A stretch of 64,000 nt of DNA from Nymphalis io (GCF_905147045.1 NC_065888.1:13831001-13895000), one strand, 5' to 3'. Counted from the stretch's first letter, positions 12,078-22,892 are shown. Program-made: numbers and translations. Notes: a model not told the origin generated them from the sequence alone.

Positions 12078-12384
12078 GCCGAGATGGCCCAGTGGTAAGA
12101 ACGCGGGAATCCTAACCGATGATCGTGGGTTCAAACCCGGGCAAGCACCACTGAATTTTCATGTGCTTAATTTGCGATTATAATTCATCTCGTGCTTTAC
12201 GGTGAAGGAAAACATCGTGAGGTAACCTGCATGTGTCTAATTTCACTGAAATTCTGCCACATGTGTATTCCACCAACCCGCATTGGAGCAGCTTGGTGGA
12301 ATAAGCTCCAAACCCTCTTCTCAAAAAGAGGAGAGGAGGCCTTTAGCCCAGCAGTGGGACATTCACAGGCTGTTACGGTTACGG
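12078..12384 (+). mobile_element. Full-length SINE-A with tRNA-like head
   Basis: Head: A box TGGCCCAGTGG fits the Pol III consensus, and the B box is GGTTCAAACCC. The sequence around 'gaatcctaaccgatgatcg' faintly resembles a tRNA-Lys anticodon arm. It is not a tRNA gene: the acceptor stem does not close. The body follows (cttaatttg to ggaggcctttagcccagcag), then a (GTTACG)2 tail instead of poly(A). Frames inside it are shadows of the repeat. Confidence 0.92.
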
Positions 12385-13127
12385 CAGTACACACCACATA
12401 CATTATATATGCGCTCCAAAAGAAATTGTTTAATTTTTGTCAAAAAAACATTGATAAACGTATTATGGCACATGGCACACAGGCAATATTATGGTGGTAT
12501 ACAGTTATATTATATAACATTATTGATGGTAGATGAATGAATGAATGAATTTTATTTTTCTGTCATCATTCATATTAAAAACGTGTACGTATGCACGAGT
12601 GAACAGATTTTTTTCCATGTGGTATATACGATTATGTTCCGAAATAGGTCCTGGGATACGTTAATATACATTCTTAATATTTTTAATTAAAAAGCTTATT
12701 AAATTTTAATTATTGCTTAGCTTAATTAGTAGACAATTTCTTATTCATCAATTTGATTGACATAACTTTCGTTTTTATATGCAGTGAGTAGAAAATAATC
12801 TGAACTACAATTTATATTGTATTATGAATCATGTCTATTATTCTATAGACTAATTATTTAGCGATAACATTATAAAGATAGTGTTTAACTAAACCGTCGA
12901 TAAGCAAAATTTATAGGTGTTAAGCTAATTCGAACTGTATGATGTAGAGACGTATTTATTTGAAGCGTGTGGTAACAAAGTAGTATCTTTCCCAATTAAT
13001 TAAAATTCGAGAAAAATTGACGCTTAGAAAATCCGTCTCGAATAAATATTTCTAAGCATCCATTTTTTTATTTTGTTCCGCTCGGAAACGTATTCATTAT
13101 TAATTACATTAATCTGTAGTTCTCGTA
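12385..13127. other. AT-rich stretch, no gene seen
   Basis: Contains a small GAAT microsatellite at about 12534-12551 and otherwise AT-rich DNA without coding signal. Confidence 0.55.
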
Positions 13128-13186
13128 AACCAACCAACAAAAAACCTACAATACCGGTTGTATTGTAGGTTTTTTGTTGGTTGGTT
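13128..13186. repeat. 26-bp perfect hairpin
   Basis: Arms 13128-13153 and 13161-13186 are exact reverse complements with a 7-base loop. The loop region includes the ACCGGT palindrome. The left arm begins AACCAACCAAC. The arms are longer and cleaner than anything else in the window. It could be a folding-prone DNA site, a small RNA hairpin or a replication or sequencing artefact; the sequence does not decide. Confidence 0.95.
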
Positions 13187-14449
13187 GTCATTTATTTATC
13201 GGTTTTTTTTTAATATTCGCGTGATGTTTACCGAACACGTTTTTAGCTACTGTATATATTCGTGTGCCTAGTTATGTTAGTGGCAAGCTTTAGTCCCGGT
13301 TAGTTTAAGTCTCGGGTCAGGTTCGAGTAAACGTACATACTTAATCACTATATTAACTCTTACACAGCTCGCTATTGATATTGGTCAAATTTGTAAAAAA
13401 AAGAGAAGTATATCACAAACCAAACACTGACTATAAATTGATTGCAATGTCATTAGAAATATTCACGCAATTGTCAACAACTTTATATAGTTTCAACTCA
13501 ATATATATACGAACGCGTAAAAGACGAACAATCATTCATTTTTGTATATAAGATATATCTGTATCAGATAAAAGGCTGATAGATAACTGAAATGTTGACA
13601 TGAAAACATCGCTGTTGATATTTTTAATACGGATGAAAAAAGGAAATTAAATACATATCTTTTTTTATATATGTACATTGTAAACACTTTTAATACACAA
13701 GGTATATCGTGATAATGCCAATGGTTGATTTACAATTTACAATTTATAATGAAATTTAAAAAGATAAATTAACGGGCTCATCTCGTCTGCGAATCAATTT
13801 GAAAATAACATACGATCACGTATTTTTATAGTTGAATATTTCTCATCTTTCTAGTGAATGTTATCATTATGTAGCCAATCATTTCTCTATTTCTTTGGAA
13901 CCACAGCAAAGGTAACCGCAGTTCATTATTATAGGAATAAAATAACAGGATGAATATTAATTTCAAGCCGAGAAGGATATTGTGAAAAACGGCCTTAAAT
14001 AGCACTAATGTCGTATTAAAGTTAACTTTTACTTTTAAGTAGCGGACATTAGATACAATCAATTGATATTAAATATAAATAAATATATATTTTACAATTG
14101 TTATTGCAAAATGAGAAAATGGCCTAGATTATCATTTGATCACCTATAGCCTATTCCAATATAAGGAGTCAAGACAAAAAAACTAATTTGACATCGAGTT
14201 TACATGATGCCATTGGCCGAGATCTTGAATAATCTACGATTTTCATTTGATACGTGAAAAAATGTTTTAAATGTCAACAAAAATTTTACAACTAACGTAT
14301 ATAATAAGTAGTTGAATGAAATAATATTGTACTATAAATAAGGATATATTGACCAAGTACTGCTGGTAGAACATAGTATGTCAGAGAAATAAGCGAATTA
14401 TTTATGTCAATGTAAGTTTTCTTTATCTTTACTTCATCTTGGGTTGGAA
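13187..14449. other. AT-rich stretch, no gene seen
   Basis: A minus-strand open frame at 13826-14062 gives a hydrophobic 78-residue peptide with no motif, most likely chance. No repeats recognised. Confidence 0.55.
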
Positions 14450-14580
14450 TAGGCCATAGACATCGGCACTGTAAGATGAGTAAAAAACTTATAACCGTTC
14501 ATCATTCAAACAATAATACAGCAATATAAAGCGTGGATGTTTGTTGGTATATAACGAATGAGTGGGTGGAACCCCAGCAC
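14450..14580 (-). mobile_element. Decayed SINE-B copy
   Basis: Minus orientation. Traces of the family order remain: 'ggccatagacatcggcactgtaag', later 'gaatgagtgggtgg' and 'acccc'. The 3' hairpin is gone. Confidence 0.5.
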
Positions 14581-14671
14581 ACATAAGCCTGATCACCGTT
14601 GGTTCATCGAGTGTTTACTCGTATTCATTCATCTAACATTAAGTCAAGTCGATATGAAATTCAACCATCAA

Positions 14672-14745
14672 CTCGATTTGAGCAGCTCTGTGGAATAAGC
14701 TCCAAGCGTTTTCCTTAATAGTACAGTAGGCAATGGGATATTAAT
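14672..14745 (+). mobile_element. SINE-A 3' remnant
   Basis: Keeps 'ttgagcagctctgtggaataagctccaa' and 'cagtaggcaatgggata'. Diverged, 5'-truncated. Confidence 0.6.
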
Positions 14746-14760
14746 TTTACGCTGAATCAA

Positions 14761-15815
14761 TGTACATTCAATCAAGCATTAATTGCAAGTATTTTCTTAG
14801 AATATATTTTGATTGATATGACAAACAGATTTAGAGCAAGTTTACTTTGACCTCAATAGTGAAAAATATAATATTACATTCAAAGAAATGTAGATCATCA
14901 ATACTTAATTGATATTACGAATATACAGTTTATTCTAAATAAAGCGGAAATATTAGAACATTAAATTCTAGAACAACAATTAACAATGTACAAAAGTACA
15001 ATTTTAATTATTTTTTTTACAGTGTAGTTTTGTTGTGTATTTCTCAATCTTGGTCATTATGTTAGTGTGAGTTAAGCAAAAACAATACAATAAAGTTTTT
15101 GAAAAGCTTGAAAAATAATAATACTTTAATTATATGTAACTGCAAATCTAAAACAACTCAAATATATTCTAAAATGACAGGCCCTGTAAGGTCAGGTCAT
15201 TTTAATTCAATCAAATCACACACAAAATATTTTTATTCAAATAGACTTAAAAGTACTTGAATGTCAAGCGCTACTCTTTCATTTCACATACAACGTTATT
15301 TATCGGAAAGAATCGATTATTATTCCATTAACAAATATAATGTACTTAAATGATTTTTCTTTTAGAAATATTCTGAAATATACGAGTATACAAACATATG
15401 CCGTGACAATATGTAATATAACGATTAGTTGTTTTAATGCGTTTATATTTAGACTAACAAGAAATCCTGTGTCAAAAATATTTTTCGAACCATTCTCAAG
15501 AACTAATATAGTAATATCTTAATGCTAGGATGTGTCGTGAATATAACAAACTATGCTTCGATTGCTATAAAAACTAGTGATCGAAGGAAGTATGCAATGC
15601 TTAACTTAACAATATTGATATATTTTCCGATAACTGGCTGAAGTATAAGCGAATAGTTAACTTGTGTTCCTATGTGATTTTTCTATCCCTTTTTTTATAA
15701 TTTTCCAAAACTATTTTTATAAAATATAAATTAGTTTAACTATATTTGTGTGCTATGTACGTCCGTAATTGTTATATATGTTAGATGCTCTCTTTAAACT
15801 ATCTGATATAAATAG
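14761..15815. other. AT-rich stretch, no gene seen
   Basis: No repeat family or coding motif recognised. Short frames here (for example 15340-15522) lack start context and motifs. Confidence 0.55.
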
Positions 15816-16000
15816 CCTGAACTCTTTCCGGTCGTATCGGATTGCCGGCCCATCGGATTATGAGAGTTAGGGAATAGAGAGTGCACCTGTGTTTGCGCAC
15901 ACACTTTTGCACTATAATATCTCCTGCGTAGTTGACTAATCTCTCTTGAGATTGGCCGCCGTGGCCGAAATCGGTCTGGAGGACATTATTATTATTATTT
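15816..16000 (+). mobile_element. SINE-C 3' half
   Basis: From 'gcctgaactctttccggtcg' through 'gagagttagggaatagagag' and 'ctctcttgagattggccgcc' to 'ggtctggaggac', followed by an (ATT)n tail. 5'-truncated; the complete architecture is at 62886-63254. Confidence 0.85.
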
Positions 16001-16989
16001 CTATAAATATTTTGTTGGTGATGATATTTTTTGTTGATGTACCTTAAAGATAAATAAATAATAATAACAGACTTAATGCAATATAGAAATTATCTGTAAG
16101 TATGTAACTGTAACTTAAACTGTATGTAATTTATACCAATTTGTATCTTTTATTAATTATTAACTACTCAGTTTTTTTTGGAATCTTTTTACTAATGGTT
16201 CTTTTTACTATGTGGTTCAAAAGTAATTCGAAAAGCTATTAGAATAAAAATATTTTATCTACGATTTGAAGTATCGTTCTCTATTTATTTTTCTTCTTGT
16301 CAAAAGAGAAGATTGTGACATATGTTGTATTTATATTTCTATTTAAAAATAGCAATAAAATAACCAACACGATTGAACGAAGTAAGCGTAACCAATGAAT
16401 GTAAAAACATTTAACGGATTTCTCGCAACCTTGGTTTATACAGCGATTTGATATGTTCACGTTTAAGCTGTCGAGTTAAATGGGAGCCGTTACTTTCAAT
16501 ACGTCACAAGTAGCGCTCCCATTTGTAAAATATATTATATCTGGACACGAAGACGAAAAATCTTTATGTTCGATTTTTAAAACCGGACTTACATATTTAA
16601 TAAGCAACAGAATATTATCGGTGAAATATTTAATTAAATTTATATTATTTCTACACGACTAAGTCGCTTGTGATAATAAATTAATATTGAAGTATTTTTA
16701 TTTCCAAAATAAAATATGATTCCCATGTATATTTTTTACTGGATTTTTAATTAAATACGAAAAGATCCCAGATAAAATGGCCATGTGGTGGCTTTAGTCT
16801 TGACTTTAATAAACGTCATTTATCCAGCGGTATCTAAACTATACATGAAAGTATTAATTAAAAGAAAGAGGATGGTTGGAAACGTATGGAAATCGCATAT
16901 TTATGTTAAACTATTCATGGATACGATATATTGATACTAATTAACACCTATCAAACGCTTAGAATATAATTTCACTTTATAAAACTCAC
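16001..16989. other. AT-rich DNA; start of the putative intron
   Basis: If the exon at 16990-17231 is real, this is the 5' end of its first intron on the minus strand. No second exon could be recognised here or further left. Confidence 0.45.
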
Positions 16990-17231
16990 GCGTAGGCTTT
17001 CGTTTCCTGGAACCGCGCGACAGTTTGCTTGAAGATGTCGTAAGCCAGCTTGGAGTACTGGGTCGAGAGAGCGAGCAGGTCGGGCTGATACTCCACTTCC
17101 TTTTGCTTCTCTTCGTCAGTGGGGTCTGTGATGATATTATGCTTCTTCTTCAGACGTTCTATCGCCTTGCTCGGCTTGACAGGAGCCGGCGCCGGCGCGG
17201 TCGCAACATCACGAGTGCAAACATTACACAT
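16990..17231 (-). CDS. Putative first coding exon of an unrecognised gene
   Basis: I do not recognise this protein. The frame opens at ATG 17231 in a good insect context (GTGAAAAATG). It codes 80 residues plus two bases of an Ala codon, then meets a perfect GTGAGT splice donor at 16989-16984; read through, it would stop at once (TGA 16986-16988). The peptide begins MCNVCTR. It has an Ala/Pro run at about residues 10-18 and a basic segment IERLKKKHN, then an acidic patch (DPTDEEKQKEVE) and a probable helix from PDLLALS to about TKAY. No signal peptide or membrane segment is seen. Codon use is GC-richer than the surroundings, and the upstream DNA is CpG-rich, both fitting a real 5' exon. Downstream exons would lie to the left. 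The alternative is a short complete 81-residue protein, or chance. Confidence 0.6.
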
Positions 17232-17360
17232 TTTTCACGCGGTACGTTCAGTTCGGGACACGGGTCGGATTGAGACTGTGGCAGCGGCGAACGAGAATAT
17301 AAGTCTAGTAAATTTTATCCCCACTCTGCGCGCGATAACGCGGCGCTTGCGCAGATAGCG
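17232..17360 (-). promoter_or_regulatory. CpG-rich 5' flank / probable 5' UTR and promoter region
   Basis: Directly upstream of the ATG at 17231, this is one of the most GC- and CpG-rich non-repeat pieces in the window (gcggcgaacgag, gcgcgataacgcggcgcttgcgcag). No in-frame extension is evident, and I cannot place a TATA box or start site with confidence. The role is inferred from position and composition only. Confidence 0.4.
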
Positions 17361-17650
17361 ATATTCGCTTACTAGTAAGGGCTGATAGGGCTAAAGCAAT
17401 AAAAGGGAAAGCGGGGTAAGGTTTTCGAAAAGGGTTTTTTTGATGATTTTAATTACCTACGACGTGTTTTTCTAAGTGGATTATATTTTCTTATCTGTAC
17501 TAATATGTATTTTTAATTACCTTAAGTACCAATATACACATAAATAAATAAGGTATGCGAACGAGAGAAAGCAGAAACGAAATACTTTAAGTATATAAAA
17601 AATCCTGCTGTGTCGCATACTCAATATGATTCAATATTATTTTACTTATA
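17361..17650. other. Upstream of the putative exon, no other gene seen
   Basis: Composition returns to AT-rich by about 17440. No repeat recognised until the SINE-B remnant at 17651. Confidence 0.5.
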
Positions 17651-17745
17651 TGGTGGCGACACTTCGTGCAGGGTCTTCTGGGTGGGTACTACTCGCTTTA
17701 TAATTATTAAAATACCAATACTTCTGTATTGTTTCAATTTTAAAG
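17651..17745 (+). mobile_element. SINE-B 5' remnant
   Basis: 'tggtggcgacacttcgtgcagg', 'cttctgggtgggtactac' and 'accaatacttctgtattgtt' are diverged versions of the SINE-B start. The 3' half is missing. Confidence 0.5.
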
Positions 17746-17763
17746 TTAAAAAGAAAAAGAAAA

Positions 17764-17822
17764 TGGTAACAGCCTGTAATTATCTCACTGCTGGAGGTAG
17801 GCCTTCTTTCTCTGGACCAGTC
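17764..17822 (-). mobile_element. SINE-A 3' remnant
   Basis: 'ggtaacagcctgtaattatc' and 'tcactgctggaggtaggcc' match the minus-strand view of the SINE-A 3' end. Only about 60 bases survive. Confidence 0.55.
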
Positions 17823-18006
17823 TGAATTGAAAAAAATCGTTTTGCGTTAGATAGCCCAGTTATTGAGCTGTAGACATAACAGAGCAGTTACGACGCTTAA
17901 CGTCGGCGAAATCGTTCGAATCATCAAGAAATGTGATAATAATAAAAATAGTTAGTCTCGTTTTGTTATAGTTTAATAAAAATAATTAATAAAATATATT
18001 GTTAAT

Positions 18007-18032
18007 AACCGTATAACATTTGTTATACGGTT
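18007..18032. repeat. Short near-perfect palindrome
   Basis: A 12-bp stem (AACCGTATAACA and its complement) with a 2-base loop, followed by Ts. It looks like a bacterial terminator on paper, but in this eukaryotic AT-rich context that reading has no support. Confidence 0.8.
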
Positions 18033-18068
18033 TTTATATAATATATATAAATCAAACGTAATCTATAG

Positions 18069-18257
18069 TTAACAGCCTGTGAATGACCCACTGCTGAGCT
18101 AAGGCCTCCTATTCCTTTTTGAGGAGAAGGTTTGGAGCTTATTCCACCACGCTGCTCCAATGCGGGTTGGTGGAATACACATTTGACAGAGTTTCAGTGA
18201 AATTAGACACATGCAGGTTTCCCCACGATGTTTTCCTTCACGGTCAAGCATGAGATG
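18069..18257 (-). mobile_element. SINE-A body and 3' end
   Basis: Minus orientation, from 'aacagcctgtgaatgaccc' to 'cacggtcaagcatgagatg'. The tRNA-like head is lacking. Confidence 0.88.
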
Positions 18258-18880
18258 TTTATATTATAAAATATAAATAAACATTGAAATAGAAGGTTGT
18301 ATGAAATATAGGTATGTAATAAAGTATATTCTATAATTACTGGCGACATTTTAAACTTTGGATATCATCTTCTCATCTTTGAATGGGTCAATAATACATG
18401 ACAGTGTATTATTGACATTTAAAGTCTTAAACGTAGTTTCCCAACAATTCATTGACGAGATATTGAACAAAACCGCAGACTCAGGAAAAATATTCTGAGA
18501 AAATAATGTTATGGGTTAAAAGTTAGAATCAAAATATTATGTGAATGACTTGCACTGATACTATACGATAATGCATTTATTCCTTAAATCGTGTTAATGA
18601 TTACAGTCAGTCAAATATAACTTTCTGACATATCTTATCCATAAGTATATACAATTTTTTTATCGAATGAATCAATCGTGTATTGTCTCAAAATATCGCA
18701 TATTTGTTACACGCATCTGATGCACGGTCGCTTACGTACTCAATGCGCGGAAAATAGAAAACCTCGGTTTGAAGTTGGTAAAACATGATTTTGTTGTTTT
18801 TTAGCTTAGCGCATAGTGGACATAGAAGTTTGTGTTATATTCCATTGAGATTCCCATTAGTATTATCTATAATCATATTG
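18258..18880. other. AT-rich stretch, no gene seen
   Basis: No repeats or coding signals recognised. Confidence 0.55.
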
Positions 18881-19130
18881 TAACAGTAACAGCCTGTTAA
18901 TGACCCGCTGCTGGGCTAAGGCCTCTCCATTTTGAAGAGAAGGTTTGGAGCTTATTCCACCACGCTGCTCCAATGCGGGTTGGTAGAATACACATGTGGC
19001 AGAATTTCAATGAAATTAGACATATGAAGCACACAAATTAAGCACATGAATATTCAGTGGAGCTTGCCCAGGTTGAACCCGCGATCATCGGTTAAGATTC
19101 ACGCGTTCTTACCACTAGGCCAACTCGGCT
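18881..19130 (-). mobile_element. SINE-A copy with internal deletion
   Basis: Runs from the tail (taacagtaacagcc) to the tRNA-like head (A box complement accactaggcca, B box complement near 19072). A 48-base internal piece is missing compared with the copy at 19203-19375. The head half and flank take part in the tandem duplication listed next. Confidence 0.88.
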
Positions 19131-19447
19131 TCATATTGTAATTGCGAAAGTATTTTTCAAAGTTACTCTGTGCCATAGAAGCTTTAGCGTATCGAGTTAA
19201 TGTTCAATGAAATTAGACACATGCAGGTTTTCTCACGACGTTTTCCTTCACCGTCAAGCACGAGATGAATTATAAACACAAATTAAGCACATGAATATTC
19301 AGTGGAGCTTGCCCAGGTTGAACCCGCGATCATCGGTTAAGATTCACGCGTTCTTACCACTAGGCCAACTCGGCTTCATATTGTAATTGCGAAAGTATTT
19401 TTCAAAGTTACTCTGTGCCATAGAAGCTTTAGCGTATCGAGTTAATG
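19006..19447. repeat. Exact tandem duplication of SINE-A plus flank
   Basis: Two abutting units, 19006-19202 and 19203-19447. Bases 19031-19202 and 19276-19447 (172 each) are identical by direct comparison, including 72 bases beyond the SINE head. The second unit holds 48 additional SINE bases that the first lacks. So a segment of SINE and host flank was duplicated in place, and the first unit lost 48 bases before or after. An assembly artefact is also possible. Confidence 0.92.
19203..19375 (-). mobile_element. Second, partial SINE-A within the tandem duplication
   Basis: Carries 'ttcaatgaaattagacacatg', the 'gttttccttcaccgtcaagc' block and the full tRNA-like head. It has no 3' third because the duplication breakpoint lies within the SINE body. 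Confidence 0.88.
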
Positions 19448-20310
19448 AATAGTAAGTGCGCTTTGAGTGATTATTTACTTAAGGTAGGGTTTGCATAAGT
19501 TATATTTACCCAGGACATGTTTCGGATCAATTTTATAAGATCCTGATAATGATTTAAAAAAAATAATAATCAAAAAATTCTTATGTATTAACCTAACCTA
19601 AAATGTAACGGAATAAAATTTCAGTAATATAATAGTTCAGCGTATCCTTATAAGACACATTCGAACTGCTTATCCGACAAATAATATATTTTTTGACAGT
19701 TAATATAAGAGCAGAGGTAGCGTTGTTTTTTGTTTAGTTTTTAGTTTACGTGAACCTTAACCGAAGTTTAAGGCTTTAAGTTCGGGAAAGTACTGTATTG
19801 AGTTTCAATGTGTTTAATTTGTGCTTGTAATTATGAATTATTTATCTTGTGTTTAAGAAACTATGCTTTCGAGATTATTAATTTTAATACGATCTAAGAC
19901 GATCACAATATTAACTAGACCAGTGTTCCAATCTTCTTGAATTTGCGGCCCTTTTATCTACCGAACAACCGAGGTCATAAAACTACGTCAGTGATTATAA
20001 GACTACCTATTTAATTTTGAAGTTCTGGCAGGCAACGTTTTGCTTCTGATCTAAATGACGTGCTTAAAGAGGTGATCAACATTGTGAATTCTATTAAATG
20101 TGCTTGCCCCATTTCTTGCACCGGCGGCACCTCTATTAAGGCACAGACTAGATTGAGACTTTTCTTGATAATTCGACTAACAATATTCAAATTAAAGAGT
20201 TGTAGCGCCCTTATTAAAATCTTAATACCATCACATTTAAATTACAATATCTCCTCCAAATTTAAATAGTTTTTACTGATAGTTTAATATGTTCTTGATA
20301 TTGTCAGTGG
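19448..20310. other. AT-rich stretch with a possible DNA-transposon fossil
   Basis: No host gene seen. The only suggestive part is the hAT-like remnant at 19921-20110. Confidence 0.5.
19921..20110 (+). pseudogene. Possible hAT-type transposon fossil
   Basis: Starts CAGTGTTCCAA, like a hAT terminal repeat, then 'aatttgcggcccttttatct', typical of the start of ZBED/Buster-like non-autonomous copies. About 135 bases on, a frame reads LKEVINIVNSIK, similar in spirit to the VxxxVNFIK segment of those transposases. Afterwards the match is lost. I could not find the other terminus or an 8-bp target duplication, so the call is weak. Confidence 0.3.
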
Positions 20311-21411
20311 CTATAAAACCTTATATGTTTGGCGGTGGAATATATGTTGAGTGGGTATACGAAATCTATTGACTAAAATTTATCGGTATTAGATGGTTTC
20401 ATGGTGGTTCACTCATATGTGGATGGATAGCCCCACCACTGATAAATTTTCCATTGTCCTACTTTCTAGCTCTGATTGATGGTAACTTCAACTTAAGATG
20501 CGGTGCACAACTTCGTGTTTCTTGTTAACTTATCAAGTTAAATGTAACCGTTGTTAGGATCATACTTAAGTGTTATTATTATTATTCCCTTACATTATGT
20601 ATATTTTTTTAAATATCTTTTTACTAGAACAGTTTATCTATACCAATTGTTCTGTACGTCTAGTAGTGGGCGTGTTTTATTATTTTTAAATTCATATCTT
20701 ATCTGTTGAACTAGTACTTTACCGTGATAAGTGTGTTGCCATCGCTGAGTTTATGAAATAAAGAAAAATAAATTTATGATATTTTTAATGGGATAGCTTA
20801 TGCGTTTCAATTTATATTCATTTATGCTATGTCGTGTGCCTTATATTTAATAAATTATTTTTGGTATCGAATATATTTGCAAACGAATGGGATAAAAAAT
20901 AAAAGCATAGATTGTGTAATGCTGTAAAGTTGAAAATGATGTATTCAGAAATCTGGTTGATATGCTTTAAAATAAAAAATGCTGTAATTTCCTTTTAGTT
21001 CACCATCTACAGAGTACTTTTAATTAAGGTACATAATATAATATCCCAGGAAAAAAGTTGTGTGTTTTATTAGGAAACAAGTAAGAAAAACGATAAAAAA
21101 AGCAATGAGTTCACTTATTCAATTGATATCGGTTGAGTAATATGAGATTTACCTTCGTGTATTGTTCTTAATAATTTATTTGATTTAAAATTCGTTGCGG
21201 AACGAAACAAATTCTAAACGTCTGAATTCATATTTTTTCGATATTATCATAATTGTTGGTCGTTTCGAACTAGTGGAAACAAGTTTTGAGTTCATTATCA
21301 AGGCTGAGTTTTAGGCGACGAGCTACTAAGTTTAGGGATATAAATTATATTTTTAAAAATGATCTTAAATTGAATTTATTTATTTATTATAGTACACTAA
21401 TAAATAAAATT
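20311..21411. other. AT-rich stretch, no gene seen
   Basis: Nothing recognised apart from a few ATT triplet runs around 20573-20585. Confidence 0.5.
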
Positions 21412-21423
21412 GAGTCTTTAAAC
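21412..21423. repeat. Target-site duplication, left copy
   Basis: GAGTCTTTAAAC here is repeated exactly at 21745-21756 on the other side of the SINE-A at 21439-21745, as expected from retroposition. Confidence 0.75.
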
Positions 21424-21438
21424 TAACTAACTTTAGAA

Positions 21439-21745
21439 GTCGAGATGGCCCTGTGGTAAGAACGCGTGAATCTTAACCGATGATCGTGGGTTCAAACCCG
21501 GGCAAGCACCACTGAATTTTCATGTGCTTAATTTGTGATTATAATTCATCTCGTGCTTTACGGTGAAGGAAAACATCGCGAGGAAACCTGCCTGTGTCTA
21601 ATTTCACTGAAATTCTGCCACATGTGAATTCTACCAACCCGCATTGGAGCAGCGTGGTGGAATAAGCTCCAAACCTTCTCCTCAAAAAGAGGAGAGGAGG
21701 CCTTTAGCCCAGCAGTGGGACATTCACAGGCTGTTACGGTTACGG
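21439..21745 (+). mobile_element. Full-length SINE-A with target-site duplication
   Basis: Complete head (A box with one change, TGGCCCTGTGG; B box GGTTCAAACCC), body and (GTTACG)2 tail. A 12-base direct repeat flanks it. The left repeat ends 15 bases before the usual SINE start, so this insertion carries a 5' extension (taactaactttagaa) not seen in other copies. Confidence 0.92.
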
Positions 21746-21756
21746 AGTCTTTAAAC

Positions 21757-22530
21757 ATGACGTTATACAAATCAAGTGTCTCCGAAATTATAGGTGTTGC
21801 AAAATATATCAACATTTCGAGTTAACAAAAAATAATAATTTTAAAAATCAAAATATTTATAACAAATAGAAAAGACATTAACAATTAAATATTTACAAAT
21901 AATTTATAAACAAATCTTATATACATTTGTATAATATAAAATTTGTCTTACCTTGGAATTTGAGTTTATTATACGGAATCTAATATAATACATCCGATAA
22001 AAAATATAATAATTGATTCTATTATATCAGCTTTTTTAATTATTCATATTAATATCGCACGACAAAATCGTTGTGTATAGCGTGACGGTAATCCCTTAAT
22101 AATTGTTTTAACAAATAGAATCGTTTTCGATAGCCTATTCTTTTTTATAATAAGAAGGTGAACAATGGTTCCAGAAGGCGAACAATCCCTTTAGCGCGCA
22201 TAAGCCTGTGAAATATAAACATATTGTCTCTTTTGCTGTACTATTTGTCTCACCTTTTAAACTTCAGTGTAAATTAAGTATATTTGCCTAAGCCTCTACC
22301 AATCCTTTATCATTAATCATTATATATATTAGAAACGAATGAAAGTATTCGCTTTTTCATAGAAACGAAAATTAAGTACTCTAAAGAATGAGAATGTGTG
22401 GGTATTTTCCCTAACTAAAGTGTGAAGCGTTAAGTGTGAGGAATTAATAGATTATTTTGTTTAATTAAGAAAAACAAAATAACACTCTTAAGAGTAATGA
22501 TATAAAATAAATAAATAACACTATCTATAT
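21757..22530. other. AT-rich stretch, no gene seen
   Basis: No repeat or coding signal recognised. Confidence 0.55.
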
Positions 22531-22690
22531 ATAATAATATTATAAATGCGAAAGTAACTCTGTCTGTCTGTTATGGTTTCACGGCTAAACCACTGACCTG
22601 ATTTTGATTAAATTTGGTATGAAGCAAACTTAAACCACTTCTTTACCTAATACCCGCCCCTCTTCCCTTACCATCTGGAGCAAAGCCACG
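22531..22690 (+). mobile_element. MITE-like repeat copy
   Basis: Same order as 7968-8145: AATATTATAAATGCGAAAGT, 'ctctgtctgtctgttatgg', 'tttcacggctaaaccactga' and 'aaatttggtatgaagcaaac'. Better preserved at its 5' end than the other copies. Confidence 0.68.
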
Positions 22691-22838
22691 AAGAAACTAG
22701 TAAACTATAAAAGATATGTTTATTTTTAAGCGAAGACGATGTGATTTTTCTTAGTAAATGGCGAAAATAGGAAATGGTTTAACACATATCAAGTAATTTT
22801 AGGTTGTATTCGAAATTCATATATACGTATATAATATG

Positions 22839-22844
<6 letters not shown>

Positions 22845-22891
<47 letters not shown>
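22845..22891. repeat. (AT)n microsatellite
   Basis: A nearly pure AT dinucleotide run of about 45 bases, preceded by imperfect AT repeats from about 22819. Likely length-polymorphic. Confidence 0.95.

Positions 22892-22892
<1 letters not shown>

Noticed and set aside
12078..12155. tRNA gene candidate (A and B boxes present)
   Set aside because: The acceptor stem does not pair and the sequence continues into the SINE-A body; the same applies to the heads at 21439, 34240, 44783, 52628 and 62886-63254.
18007..18032. Intrinsic terminator-like stem followed by Ts
   Set aside because: Bacterial terminator logic does not apply to this insect DNA and no transcript ends there on any visible evidence.
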